From the NCBI GenBank assembly GCA_004014935.1, contig CP025326.1, positions 310,001 through 374,000 on the forward strand: 64,000 nucleotides of DNA, read 5' to 3'. The translations under genes were made by a program, and so were the position numbers. The notes below the pieces were generated by a model. That model was not told where the DNA came from. It did not search any database and worked only from the letters and a program-made list of their open reading frames with translations. The DNA comes from Saccharomycopsis malanga (taxonomy: Eukaryota; Ascomycota; Saccharomycetes; Ascoideales; Saccharomycopsidaceae). Shown here one piece after another: positions 17,976 to 29,887 of this stretch (position 1 is the first letter of the stretch; each line of letters opens with the position of its first letter).

Positions 17976-18242
17976 ATGTTATCCCGAACGCTTATAAGAC
18001 CTTTTCTTAAACTAAATGCGGTCCCTGCATGCAATAGCCCTGCCTTTGGCATCAGCAGCATAATCGCCCGAGGATTCAAAGTGAGAGCATCGGTTAAAAA
18101 GTTTTGTTCAGAGTGTTATGTATGTGTATGCATTTTAATGAGCGTCAATGTAGTTTTACTAACTGTTTAGATTGTCAGAAGAAAGGGAAAAGTGTTTGTT
18201 TTCTGCAAAGCTAACAAAAAGCATAAGCAGAGACAAGGATGA
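17976..18242 (+). CDS. RTC6: mitochondrial large-subunit ribosomal protein bL36m, spliced
   Basis: join(17976..18119, 18171..18242), 71 residues. The bL36 core FKVRASVKKFCSECY is on exon 1 and IVRRKGKVFVFCKANKKHKQRQG on exon 2, giving the C-x2-C ... C-x4-H zinc site of bL36. The first ~31 residues are a mitochondrial presequence (Arg/Ser-rich). The 51-nt intron has GTATGT, TACTAAC (18157-18163) and TTTAG. Without splicing the ORF would run into an unrelated hydrophobic tail. An out-of-frame ATG at 17971 opens a short overlapping upstream ORF. It lies divergent from ATG27. Confidence 0.92.
18120..18170 (+). other. bL36m intron (51 nt)
   Basis: Consensus GTATGT donor and TACTAAC branch 6 nt before the terminal AG. 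Phase 0; removal restores the bL36 sequence. Confidence 0.92.
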
Positions 18243-18377
18243 GCTAATGTAGTTTCTGATTTGGTATAATATTGGTCTATTTCCTGTTTTTTTAACTTGC
18301 TGTGCATAAGGTGTGCTGTTGTTTGTATTTGGAGCTTGTAAATATACGTTTTTTTGCATTATATTGAGTAATGTAGA

Positions 18378-18467
18378 CCACTGGGCAGGATGGCTCAGTG
18401 GTTTGTGCTCTTGGAGAAGAGAAAAAGACCTGGCAGGTTCACGGGTTCGATTCTCACGCAAGAACTT
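18378..18467 (+). mobile_element. SINE-like element, short form with A and B boxes
   Basis: CCACTGGGCAGGATGGCTCA, A box TGGCTCAGTGGT, AGAAGAGAAAAAGACCTGGC, B box GGGTTCGATTCTCA, then CTTTT and a 7-bp A/T repeat array as tail. Confidence 0.8.
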
Positions 18468-18670
18468 TTAATAATGAATAATGAATAATGAATAATGAAT
18501 AATAAATAATAAATAATAAATAATAAATAATAAATAATAAATAATAAATAATAAATAATAAATAATAAATAATAAATAATAAATAATAAATAATAAATAA
18601 TAAATAATAAATAATAAATAATAAATAATAAATAATAAATAATAAATAATAAATAATAGATAATAGATAA
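18468..18670. repeat. heptanucleotide array AATAATR
   Basis: About 28 tandem 7-bp units, first AATAATG then AATAATA. Bounded on the left by a plus-strand element and on the right by a minus-strand tail, so both tails point into it. Confidence 0.9.
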
Positions 18671-18687
18671 GTAATTCTAGGAATTAA

Positions 18688-18772
18688 CTTATATCGAGCC
18701 AGTACATGTCAGTTTCGTATATACGCGCCATTTTTAAAGAAACTTGGCAAGACCCAATAATGTCCTGTTAAT
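18688..18772 (-). mobile_element. SINE-like tail fragment
   Basis: Reverse-strand tail: CTTATATCGAGCCAGTACAT, CAGTTTCGTATATACGCGCC, then GACCCAATAATGTCC of the middle. Head absent. Confidence 0.7.
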
Positions 18773-19076
18773 AGAACCCATGAGTCTGTTCGAGAGAATT
18801 ATCTAAGAGTTTTGAAAACCAAATATAGAGCTCAATTAGCTAAAGTTAGTTTTTCAATACCATATTCTATACCTTCTTTAATACATTCAGTAATGATAAT
18901 CTCTTTTTCTCTTCCGAGACTACTATTTGGCAGAACTCTGTATACCCTTTCTAAGAAAGGCTTTTGACGTCCATACTAAATTGCCCAAAGAGTTCCTTTA
19001 AGCTAGTTGTCTGCAAGCAACTGATTCTTCAGTATCCAAGTTTAATCTTTTATTTCTATTATTCTGCCTGAAAGAA
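18773..19076. other. intergenic, no gene seen
   Basis: AT-rich sequence with a worn reverse-strand element piece (CTCTTTTTCTCTTCCGAGAC near 18900). Otherwise nothing recognised. Confidence 0.5.
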
Positions 19077-19289
19077 CCACTGGGCCATTTGGCTCAGTGG
19101 TCAGAGCTCTCGAAGAAGAGAAAAACAAGACCTAACAGGGCCGGGTTCGATTCCCAAGACGACACTTCAACCTATTGGGTGAGAAGATAACGATATATAC
19201 GATTATGGTCAGATTTTGGATCAGATTATGATGAACAGGACATGATTGGGTTTTCCCAATTTCCCTTAGACATAGCGCGTATATACGAA
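19077..19289 (+). mobile_element. SINE-like element with very long ATT tail
   Basis: Head CCACTGGGCCATTTGGCTCA, A box and B box GGGTTCGATTCCCAAG, middle AACCTATTGGGTGAGAAGAT..., tail CATAGCGCGTATATACGAA. Lacks the terminal CTGGGCTTGAAATAT part; the ATT array starts directly after TATACGAA. Confidence 0.85.
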
Positions 19290-19495
<206 letters not shown>

Positions 19496-19537
19496 CAGTA
19501 ATCATTTTTACCAACATTATTATCAGTAATCATTTTT

Positions 19538-19714
19538 AAATAATAATAATATCATATATTTCAAGCCCAGTACATATTAGTTTCCTAAATACCCTCTATT
19601 TCTATAGAGACTTGATAAAGCCCAATAAGTCCATCGTAATATTCTCACCCTTGTCTGCCAAGTCTTTTTTTCTTATCCTAAAGCACTAAACACTGAGCCA
19701 TACAACCCAGTGGC
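19538..19714 (-). mobile_element. SINE-like element inserted at the 3' end of EPS1, with target-site duplication
   Basis: Reverse strand, complete B-box-less subtype: head CCACTGGGTTGTATGGCTCA, middle GAGAATATTACGATGGACTT, tail GTACTGGGCTTGAAATATAT then ATT repeats. Flanks TAATCATTTTTACC...CAGTA at 19499-19528 and 19718-19747 are 30 bp with one mismatch. The right copy is the last coding stretch of EPS1. Confidence 0.9.
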
Positions 19715-19716
19715 TA

Positions 19717-21912
19717 TTAATCATTTTTACCAACATTATCATCAGTATTAACAGGGATATTGCCCAAAATTCCCAAATTTTTGCTACCATTAGAAAAGCC
19801 CAACTTGCTGTATTTCCATGCGGATTTCTTAACCGCAGGATACTTTTTCAAAAGGACATATATGGCTACAAAGGTGGCCAAGACAAACAAGTAGCCTTTG
19901 AAGCCGTGGCGGTGGATATAGTCCATAGGACGCAAATAGGAGCCATACGGACTATTGATCAAGTTTTTTTTCAACGGTTTGACGATATAGTTGTTGTCAT
20001 GGAAACTCATAAGGGTGTTTCTAAGGATCCAGGGGTCGTTATGGAGCTGGTTGCCGTAAATGTCGTTTTCATAGTAAAATTTGCCAGTGCGTTCTATTAT
20101 GATGGCATCGCCTTTATTAAACGACTCCTTGCCATTGATATTCCAGCCCTTTTCGTTGATCAAGCTCTTAAACTTGTTCAAATCCAAATAGGTGAAAACG
20201 GTCTGGCCAGACGAATCATACTTGATTTCCTTGGCCATGGCATCAGTAATGGCGACCGAGTTTGCGTTTTTGCGCTTGAGACGCGCAACTTTGGCAGCCT
20301 TGCGGCCTCGCTTCGCCTGAAGATGCCGGAACACATACTCAGACCAGTAGTAGTGGTAGTCGTGCGCCGCTAACGAAAGCTTGTTGATAGAGTCGTGCAC
20401 GTGACCAGGGTCCGCGGTGTCCAAGAAGACGACGACGACCTTGTCGATGTTGCTGCTTTTGAGGGAGAAGACGCGTTTGAAGCTGGCGGGGGTGAGTTCG
20501 CTGATGAACGGCAACGAGTTTTGTCTGATAAAGCTTTCGACCAACTTTGGGTTCCGGATATCTTTGGGATCAAAGTTCTGGAACACGTAAGGAATCAAAC
20601 AGTCGTCTTTGAACGCTATTAGAGTTGGATACGACGTCACGGTGTTGGCGACAAACAACTCCTTGTTGAACTCCTTCACAGGCTCCGACTCGTTGTAATG
20701 TATATATCTCAACAAGTTTCTGGTCTGGCGCTCCACCAACTTGGCAAACCCCGTGTCATTCGACTTGTAGAGATACACATTGGGTAGCCGCATCACCGGG
20801 TCCAAAAGATACGGCAACACGTCCAAGTCCTCGGCAACCACATTCTCGTGCACATATACAAACGACACGGTGTTACCCGGCGCGTCCTCTTTTGGTTCGT
20901 TGACGAGCCGGTTGACCAAGTTCATTTTTCCGGCCAATCCGTAGGGGGTGACCGATTCGACCCTGTAGTTTTGGAGGAGCCGCTTGGCCCAGTGCGCCAT
21001 GTCGGACGCCAGCACCGGACCGGAATACTTGATGAGGTTTCCGGTGCTGCGCGGCAACACCGCGGCTACACGGGGGTTTCGGGCGCGCACTCTGGCGTTG
21101 TCTAAAAGCTCCGTGAAGCCGAGCTCTTTGCACACTGCCGCGTTGGACTCGCAGTTCACATGGCCGAGTGTGATTTGCTGCTGCTCCTTGTCCGCGGAGT
21201 AGAGCTGGTTCGACAACATGTTCCATGCCGGCGCGAACTCCATACAATGCGGACAGCCATCAAACACGTCCTTTGGCGCGTTGATGTCGCCAAACAGAGC
21301 GTCCTTGGACGGCCAGAACGACAACAACACCGGAACGCTGTGTTTCCCGGTCAAAATCTCCGCCAAGTCCCCCGTGTTTAAAAGCTTGGATTTACTGGGC
21401 AAGTTTAGCTTCTCAACATCGCCAAACTCGAACGCCGAGTCGCGCAAAAACGCCCGGAGACCTTCCTCCGTCTTTTCTACGTTGCCCGGATAGCTCGACA
21501 AGAGCTGCCCGCCGTTGCCGTGCTGATTAGGCCCATAAACCCGGAGGTTCGGATAGTACTTGACGCTCTCTCGGTCGCAGAGATCGCCCTGTTCTACGCA
21601 GTTTACCTGGAGCATGTCGATGCCCAACTTGGCCGCCTCGCCAGAGTACTCCTCATACACTTTTCTCCATATAGGAGCGAGCCGCGTGCAATGCAGACAA
21701 TACGGAGAATAGAACTCTACCAAATGGAGCCCGTTGGACAACGTTTGGTCAAACGTGTCTTTAGTCAACATTTCCGGCATCTTTACGCCCTCCGATTCCT
21801 CCGATTCCTCAGCTTTGTCCCGCTTCAGAACCTCCCCGCCCCCGACGCTGACCCCCGCTCCAAAAACACTCAAAACATTCACTAAAACCACTAATAAAAC
21901 CCACCTTTTCAT
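19717..21912 (-). CDS. EPS1: Eps1-like ER membrane protein disulfide isomerase
   Basis: 731 residues from ATG at 21912, chosen because MKRWVLLVVLVNVLSVFGAG is a signal peptide; the frame's extra 29 upstream residues look unused. Two thioredoxin-like domains: active site CLHC near residue 70 (FYSPYCLHCTRLAP) and CPHC near 218 (DGCPHCMEFAPAW). Further thioredoxin-fold regions have no CxxC, one membrane span lies near 670 (YLFVLATFVAIYVLL), and a short cytosolic tail follows. In yeast, Eps1 takes part in ER quality control and retention of membrane proteins. A SINE-like element sits immediately beyond the stop, and the target duplication covers the final codons. Divergent from BET1. Confidence 0.92.
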   Translation of the reverse strand: MKRWVLLVVLVNVLSVFGAGVSVGGGEVLKRDKAEESEESEGVKMPEMLTKDTFDQTLSNGLHLVEFYSPYCLHCTRLAPIWRKVYEEYSGEAAKLGIDMLQVNCVEQGDLCDRESVKYYPNLRVYGPNQHGNGGQLLSSYPGNVEKTEEGLRAFLRDSAFEFGDVEKLNLPSKSKLLNTGDLAEILTGKHSVPVLLSFWPSKDALFGDINAPKDVFDGCPHCMEFAPAWNMLSNQLYSADKEQQQITLGHVNCESNAAVCKELGFTELLDNARVRARNPRVAAVLPRSTGNLIKYSGPVLASDMAHWAKRLLQNYRVESVTPYGLAGKMNLVNRLVNEPKEDAPGNTVSFVYVHENVVAEDLDVLPYLLDPVMRLPNVYLYKSNDTGFAKLVERQTRNLLRYIHYNESEPVKEFNKELFVANTVTSYPTLIAFKDDCLIPYVFQNFDPKDIRNPKLVESFIRQNSLPFISELTPASFKRVFSLKSSNIDKVVVVFLDTADPGHVHDSINKLSLAAHDYHYYWSEYVFRHLQAKRGRKAAKVARLKRKNANSVAITDAMAKEIKYDSSGQTVFTYLDLNKFKSLINEKGWNINGKESFNKGDAIIIERTGKFYYENDIYGNQLHNDPWILRNTLMSFHDNNYIVKPLKKNLINSPYGSYLRPMDYIHRHGFKGYLFVLATFVAIYVLLKKYPAVKKSAWKYSKLGFSNGSKNLGILGNIPVNTDDNVGKND

Positions 21913-22150
21913 CTCGTTGGTTGCTCCAAAATGTCTTGTTGTAAAAACTCCAATCCAAGCCTGAAAAATTTCTGTATTATAACGCCCGTCCTCCTGCACC
22001 GCACGAAAAACTAAAATGCATGGTTACGAGCCCCGCCCTGGCGACATGCGGCCCGAGCAAGTTGGGGCCACCTCATAGGACGGGACCGCCACCAATAAGT
22101 CCGACCACTGTAAACTGACAAATGGGCACAAATTTATCAGAAAAGGCACA

Positions 22151-22597
22151 ATGTACAACACAGATCAGCGGACAGCGCTATTTGGCGAAGCTCCCACTAG
22201 GAGAACCAATCTTTTTGCCCAGTCTTCGGCCCAGAAACTTGACAATAATAACGGCTCGTTTCGTACACCGTCGCCTTATGAAAAAAATCCTAAAGTAAAT
22301 GCCTATAACCAGTCGCTCATGTCACTGCTCGAGTCCCAGAACAATGACGAGTTGGACTCCATCCATGGGAAAGTCAAGCTTTTGAAAGATTTGGGCGTAC
22401 GCATGGGCAGCGAAATCCGCCAGTCAAGTAAAACTATGGAAACTTTGAACGATACCTTTGGCCTAGCAGGCACAAAGGTTAAATTAACTTATAACAGAAT
22501 GATTGTAATGAGTAAAAACGCTGGTATATCTTGGCAAGCTTGGTTTCTCTTTTTTTTTGCCGTATTTTTGTTCTTCTTTTGGGTTTGGATTACTTAG
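22151..22597 (+). CDS. BET1: Bet1-type ER-Golgi Qc-SNARE
   Basis: 148 residues. N-terminal QRTALFG-type leader, SNARE heptads from about residue 58 to 120 (LLESQNNDELDSIHGKVKLL, ...MGSEIRQSSKTMETLNDTFG), then a single C-terminal anchor rich in Phe/Trp (LFFFAVFLFFFWVWIT). Length and ending match yeast Bet1 (142 residues). It acts with Sed5, Bos1 and Sec22 in fusion of COPII vesicles with the Golgi. One of its CTG codons is at a position where other fungi have Ser or Gln. Confidence 0.93.
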   Translation: MYNTDQRTALFGEAPTRRTNLFAQSSAQKLDNNNGSFRTPSPYEKNPKVNAYNQSLMSLLESQNNDELDSIHGKVKLLKDLGVRMGSEIRQSSKTMETLNDTFGLAGTKVKLTYNRMIVMSKNAGISWQAWFLFFFAVFLFFFWVWIT

Positions 22598-23052
22598 TTT
22601 TTTTTTTTTTAATTTCATTTTGTCATATGGACTTTTGCATTACATGTTTGTTCTTAATTCATTGAATGTAGTATTGTAAGTTTGTTAAAGCTGTTGTGTT
22701 ATTCTATTCATATAATGTGTGTTATTTATCATAATCCATGGAAATAAAATATGCGGAAATTTCAATAGCATTTTTCTAAATTTCATCCATATATATTGCA
22801 TATCCATTCATTATTATGATTAATCAAAGGTTTCCCGTAAAAAAGGTATACAATTTATATTCCCCTAAAATTAAGGGCAGAAGTTTTCAAATTTGTAAAT
22901 ATTTCAAAGTAAATTATAGCCTGCCCTTGTAATTTGGTCAAAATTACTTGCTAAATTTTGGTTTAATTGTCCGTATAATAATAATTAAACAACCAAAAAT
23001 TATCAGATTTAACAATATAACAACCAAATTAATTATATCTTGTATTTCGCAA

Positions 23053-23200
23053 CCACTGGGCAGGATGGCTCAGTGGTTAGTAGTCTTTTAAAGACAAAAA
23101 AGACCCAACAGGAACACCGGTTCGATTCTTGACACGAACAGTTTTACCGACTGCTTTACGATGCTGAAGGCAAGTGCAACTGTCTGCTAAATAGCCCAGT
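23053..23200 (+). mobile_element. SINE-like element, long-form head with A and B boxes
   Basis: CCACTGGGCAGGATGGCTCA, A box TGGCTCAGTGGTTAG, worn B box CGGTTCGATTCTTG, then TTTACGATGCTGAAGGCAAG and AACTGTCTG of the long middle. Confidence 0.75.
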
Positions 23201-23337
23201 AAAGATTAGTTTCATAATTTATCTAATTTAACAAAACTGGAATGTAAGAACTACCGGTCCTTTAGTCAGCTTCGGAATCGTAAAAGGATCCAAAATCATA
23301 CGGGGACCGTCCTGTTCCATCAGAACTTAGATAAAGG

Positions 23338-23482
23338 GCTATTCAAAGATAATTTTTTTCAGCTTACAACTTGAACATTGGAAGCGCTATTCAAAGATAC
23401 TTTCAAATTACGAATTGAACATTGAAAGCGCTATTCAAATATACTTTTTTCAAATTACGACTTGAACATTGAAAACGCTACA
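23338..23482. repeat. tandem repeat, about 48 bp x 3
   Basis: Three imperfect units containing GCTATTCAAAGATAC and ACTTGAACATTGGAAGC. Confidence 0.8.
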
Positions 23483-24593
23483 TTTGAGCTTTTGCCACGC
23501 TTCACTCGCCTTACTGAGATAATCTAATCTCAATTGGTTTCTTTTCCTCTACTTATTGATATGATATGTTCAAGTTCAGCGGGCATTTTTACCTGACTTG
23601 CGGTTAATGAGCAGTTATAAGGCCTTGTAGAATCCTAAAGAGGACAATTATTTAAATTAGTAAAACCCATTAATCAGAGCCTTAAGAGAACCAAGTTTTA
23701 ACAACTGATTGCCAAGTCATTTCAGAAGAGTTAGGAAAGAGAAAAAAACTCACTCTTTCAACACAACTTCCAATTCTAAATGAAGTCTCTGGAGAAATTA
23801 GTGTAGCAAAACACCATAAATGAATGGTGACAACAGATAAAATCCATCGGATAAAAGTAAATATCTCGTTTTATGCTCAAATAGGAGCTACTTTGATGTT
23901 ATGAATATCTAGAAAGGACCAATCTTCCTTGCTGACGCTGAAAAAGCCGGCAATGAGCTTTCTAATGATAAAAAAACTTGCTACTGAAAACTTTTGAGCT
24001 TGGCTTAACAATAGTCAGCAATCCCCGATGAATTCCGAGCAACATTTACCTATTAATCCTACTATTTGCTATCATAAAGCTTTTTCAACCCCGTAGATTT
24101 GGTGGTGGTCTCAATAGATATCCACAGCTTTGTTGTTTGGCAACGACAGAACTAAAGAAGACCATGAATTGACAAAAGCTTCAGGCTCACACCAAACAAA
24201 AAGTCTTGGAAGGCTCTCCAAACGCGGGTTTGGGGACTTCAATTGGAACATACTGTCCATCTTACAGTTATTACATTTTCGAAAGCTAGTCTAAGAAAGA
24301 TTTGTACAATTCAGTCAACTTCAATAAAGACCAAGATTCCAGGGTGTTGTCTAATAAGGAGTTGGTGGATATTGTCAAAAACAATTGGGATCATGTTATT
24401 GAACAAGAACAAGTATTCTGGCTGTTATCCAGGAGATTATTTGTAAAAAGCTTCTAGGAGGTTACTAAGAAGTACAAGGATTATTAAGCAGATTCCAAGT
24501 GGGCACTTGCATTTGAAAACCCAACAATCAGAAATACAATTGGGTTGCTATTACTGCTATCACTGAACGATTGATATAATAGTGATACAAACA

Positions 24594-24775
24594 TGTTATA
24601 TTTCAAGCCCGGTACATACCAGTTTCATACGATCCAATTATGTCCAGTCATCGTAATTTAATTGAACGAATTGGAAGGTAAGCATTATTGGTCTAGACCA
24701 TGTTTTGGACATTTACATTTGCCTGTTCGACATTGTAAAGTGTTCGTGTTGGGAATCTTTGCCAGGCGTCTTTTA
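24594..24775 (-). mobile_element. two SINE-like fragments
   Basis: 24594-24655: reverse tail (TTATATTTCAAGCCCGGTAC, CAGTTTCATAC). 24672-24775: reverse long-form middle and B-box region (GTAAGCATTATTGGTCTAGA; TTCGTGTTGGGAATC). Confidence 0.6.
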
Positions 24776-25811
24776 CCAATAGTCAACCCTCCAACAGAAT
24801 TTCTTTGGAAATTTACTACACGAGCTTGAAAGAAGGATAATTAAAGACTACTTTTAGACGTTTTTTGAAAGGGGAAACAGCTACTGCACTCAGGCTTCAT
24901 CAATATGGAATCAAAGCAATACAACATGGTGATAAATAGATTAATAAGATCAACAAAGCCAAAAAATTAACGGTAAGAGTGTCCTTGCCTCCAAAAAGAA
25001 TGGAATCGAGAGAAAGCAATTATGACTTTACTCTCTATTTCATTAACATTGCCTAAAACCGCTTTCTCGAAGAAGAAATTGATAAACGTTTTGAAAAACA
25101 TTCTAAAAATCAAACCCAGTGAATCATTATGTTGCCTTGTTGTATCTAATAATACAGATATGCGATTGGTTATTGGCTACCTGCTTTAAACTCGCTTGCT
25201 TTTGTTTTCTTAGGACATTATTCAAAGGACGTCCATTCGTCACACATTATTATCAATGCCCTAAAGCATGAAATCGCCTCTATTTCTTCAGTTTACATTG
25301 GCTGCTCAAGCAATCTTGACAGATATCAATCTTGAGAACGTTTCACTTTTATAATTGCAAGGTTTTTTTATCTTGTAATCTAGGAAAACGGACAAATAAT
25401 CAGTTGATACGCTTTCCAACTAATCACACATGAAGAGATATTCACTTTTGAGAGTTTTGAAAAGTACCAATCTAGAAAATTTGGCTGTTTTTCATAAAAT
25501 TTGACTGTTTATCATGAAATTCGTTAGGCCTGTTTTTTTGATACCAATGAGAATCATAAATGATCACAATTGAACTTTTCAAAGAATAGACCAAATCTCA
25601 TGATGACTTGAAGCATATTGTTGTTTGGCATTTGTTGTAATGGATGGCTATTGCAAGTTTTGGTAATGTGAAGAACAGACCAGAATTGAGTATACTATGA
25701 AAGAGTGTGAAAGTTGCCATTAATTTTTGATGACAGTAGATGTGAATAGGAATGATTGTTAATGAAGGATTGATAATGATGGGTTTTTAATGAAGGATAA
25801 TTGCTAAAAAA

Positions 25812-26042
25812 TACCAGCAAATATTAGCAGATATTAGCAGATAAATGTTAGCAGATATTAACAAATATTAACAAATATTAACAAATATTAACAAATATTA
25901 ACAAATATTAACAAATATTAACAAATATTAACAAATATTAACAAATATTAACAAATATTAACAAATATTAACAAATATTAACAAATATTAACAAATATTA
26001 ACAAATATTAACAAATATTAACAAATATTAACAAATATCAAC
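25812..26042. repeat. 10-bp minisatellite ACAAATATTA
   Basis: About 18 near-perfect tandem units, preceded by degenerate AGCAGATATT units. Confidence 0.95.
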
Positions 26043-26082
26043 AAAACTCAGTGGAAAAACCCAAACAAACCCAAATGCTTTG

Positions 26083-26200
26083 AATAGTAAGCATTACTGG
26101 ATCGTGTTTTGGACATTTACACTTTCCTGCCGTAAACATGGTAAAAGTAGCGAAAAAAAGTGGTTGTATTGGGAATCGAACTCGTTAGGCTGCAAGATTT
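26083..26200 (-). mobile_element. SINE-like fragment (B-box region and middle)
   Basis: GTAAGCATTACTGGATCGTG and TATTGGGAATCGAACTCGTT, the reverse complement of a B box with long-form middle. Confidence 0.55.
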
Positions 26201-26302
26201 CAGTTGACTGAATCTTCATCCATTTTCAGGATTTCAATTGACCAAATCTTCTTCCATTTTCAGGATGCCAATTGACCAAATTTTCTTCCCATTTTAAAAT
26301 TA

Positions 26303-26425
26303 ATATTGCCCAAATATTCTTCCAAATATTCTTCCAAATATTCTTCCAAATATTCTTCCAAATATTCTTCCAAATATTCTTCCAAATATTCTTCTAAATA
26401 TTCTTCCAAATATTCCTCCAAATAT
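26303..26425. repeat. 12-bp minisatellite AATATTCTTCCA
   Basis: About ten tandem units. All three overlapping repetitive open frames (Tyr-Ser-Ser-Lys, Glu-Glu-Tyr-Leu, Ile-Phe-Gly-Arg types) arise from this array and are not genes. Confidence 0.93.
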
Positions 26426-26609
26426 TCGTCCCTTTTGAGGAATACAATTGACCAAATCTTCATCCCTTTCATTTACAATCCACTGAACCATCCGGCCCAG
26501 CAACTTTCAACAATTATAAAATTTATTCATAAGAAACAACGTGAAAAAGCCATAAGGGCATGCAAGGGGAATAAACAAGGCCCCAGCTAAACATAAATAA
26601 CAAAAAGGA

Positions 26610-28179
<1,570 letters not shown>

Positions 28180-28803
28180 ATGTCAAGCAGAAAAAAGACC
28201 CTTCTCAAGGTCATTGTTCTTGGCGATTCGGGCGTTGGCAAAACCTCTCTTATGCAGCAATTTGTTAATGGAAAATTCTCGCATCAATACAAAGCAACAA
28301 TTGGCGCGGATTTTCTCACCAAAGAGCTAATGATCGATGACAAACAAGTCACCATCCAGCTTTGGGATACCGCAGGCCAAGAAAGATTCCAATCTTTGGG
28401 CGTGGCGTTTTACCGTGGCGCTGATTGTTGCGTTTTAGTATACGATGTCACCAATCCTAAATCATTTGAGCATTTGGGATTCTGGAAAGACGAGTTTCTT
28501 ATCCAGGCCAACATCAAAAACCCTGCGTCGTTTCCCTTTGTAGTCTTGGGAAACAAAATCGATATCGACGAAGCTAAAAGAACAGTAGCAAATAAAAAGG
28601 CTCTTCAGTGGGCTGAAGAGAAAGGTAACATTCCGTATTTTGAAACTAGTGCAAAAGAAGCAGTCAATATTGACCAGGCTTTCGATATTGTAGCCCGTAA
28701 TGCTTTGCAGCAGGAATTGGAAAACGAAGCTGAATTCAATGAAGATTACTCAGATGCTATTAATATTCAATTAGATGGTGACCAATCCGGTTGTGCTTGT
28801 TAA
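28180..28803 (+). CDS. YPT7: Rab7-family GTPase Ypt7
   Basis: 207 residues. Governs fusion of late endosomes, autophagosomes and vacuoles through HOPS. GTP-binding motifs are complete: GDSGVGKTS (P loop), effector loop [33 protein letters not shown] and ETSAKE. The C-terminus SGCAC is a geranylgeranylation signal of the CxC type. Length matches yeast Ypt7 (208). Confidence 0.98.
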   Translation: MSSRKKTLLKVIVLGDSGVGKTSLMQQFVNGKFSHQYKATIGADFLTKELMIDDKQVTIQLWDTAGQERFQSLGVAFYRGADCCVLVYDVTNPKSFEHLGFWKDEFLIQANIKNPASFPFVVLGNKIDIDEAKRTVANKKALQWAEEKGNIPYFETSAKEAVNIDQAFDIVARNALQQELENEAEFNEDYSDAINIQLDGDQSGCAC

Positions 28804-29556
28804 TTCGTTATTATATATAAATCTTGTTTTGTGTTTCTTAATAATTTATTTCATTTAATCGTTTTTATTTATTTATTTTCTTGCTTAGTTTCAACAGTTG
28901 GCAATCTTTTCATGGTTTTGATGTGCCTTCTTGTTTTATTTATTCAATGAAGGTTCTTTTGTCATTTGTTTAATGAAGATTCTTATTATATTGTTCTAGA
29001 AACCTTTTTATTTCATTCATTTTTTCAGGATTCTTCTTATTTCATTTGTTATTTAATCAACCTTCTTATCTCATTTACTGTTTAACCGACCTTCTTTTCT
29101 CGTTTACTGTTTAACCATCCTTCTTTTCTCATTTATAGTTTAATTAACTTATATTCCTTCAAATTGAATGACGAGATGGAAAGTAATACCATGTCCTCGA
29201 GCAAAAATTTTGCTTTCTAGTATACATTCTATACATTTAGATATTTAAGCCTATGATTTCAATAATAAAAGGCTGAAGAGTATTGCTTTATCAACCTTTT
29301 TATCTCATTTATTGTTTAATTCACTAATACTCCTTCAAATTGGGTGACCAGATGGACTTCTCCTCTAGCAAAGATTCTGCTTTATATCGTATATACTATA
29401 TATACCATATTTTTTTGTATTAAATCCCATAGTTTGCTTTCATTCCTTCTATACACTTTTTACGGGCGGTCTACTTGGTCTTGCATTGTCCATGCACATC
29501 TCACGAGGCATCTCACGAGCCCCTCCTTGAAATTTGGCCAAAATCCCAATTTTTAC

Positions 29557-29579
29557 CAAGGGGTTAATCAGGCATTTTC
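29557..29579 (+). repeat. dispersed block AAGGGGTTAATCAGGCATTT, copy 1
   Basis: 23 bp identical to 40,472-40,494, within longer weak similarity (upstream TTGGCCA, downstream a run ending TGAAAA). A second low-copy dispersed repeat, unrelated to the tRNA-headed family. Confidence 0.7.
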
Positions 29580-29751
29580 GAGGATTTTTTGAAAAACCAA
29601 AAAAAAGGCCCTGCAAAAATCGGTAGGTTTCGGCAGGTTTCGGTAGGTTTCGGCAGGAGTCTGTATTGTGGTTATAATAATAACATCTTATATTTTGAGA
29701 CCAATAAATATGTGTTTCTTTGTATTTTAATTAAAGATAATAATGAAAATA

Positions 29752-29887
29752 ACCTTATATTTCAAGCCCAGTAAATAACAGTTTTGTATATACGCGCTAG
29801 GGGCTTGGTAAGACCCAATAATGTGCTCTTATCATAAATTACTTACTCACTTGAGCCTGTCAGGTCTTTTCTCTTTTCCAAGACTAC
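29752..29887 (-). mobile_element. SINE-like element, head missing
   Basis: Reverse tail CCTTATATTTCAAGCCCAGT, GTTTTGTATATACGCGC, then GACCCAATAATG and CAGGTCTTTTCTCTTTTCCA. The CCACTGGG head is gone. Confidence 0.7.

Larger units (their letters stand above)
22598..26609. other. 4-kb gene-free region with decayed sequence and repeats
   Basis: No intact gene. Contains element pieces (listed), three minisatellites and, between about 23,600 and 25,650, several stretches that read as protein over 40-90 codons in alternating frames (e.g. plus strand 24,290-24,560, KKDLYNSVNFNKDQDS... and ...WALAFENPTIRN), suggesting a decayed gene or element. The end near 25,600 resembles the coding remnant at 6,700-6,790. 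Function not recognised. Confidence 0.55.

Noticed and set aside
24243-24446. 67-codon open frame as a gene
   Set aside because: Short, no start context or domain; adjacent frames read equally well as decayed protein.
25812-26042. CRISPR array or telomere-like repeat
   Set aside because: Perfect 10-bp tandem units without spacers in a eukaryotic intergenic region; a plain minisatellite.
26260-26503. Repetitive open frames on both strands
   Set aside because: All come from the 12-bp AATATTCTTCCA minisatellite.
22598-26609. Centromere
   Set aside because: AT-rich and gene-free, but I see no defined centromere elements or large inverted repeats, and centromeres of this lineage cannot be called from sequence alone.
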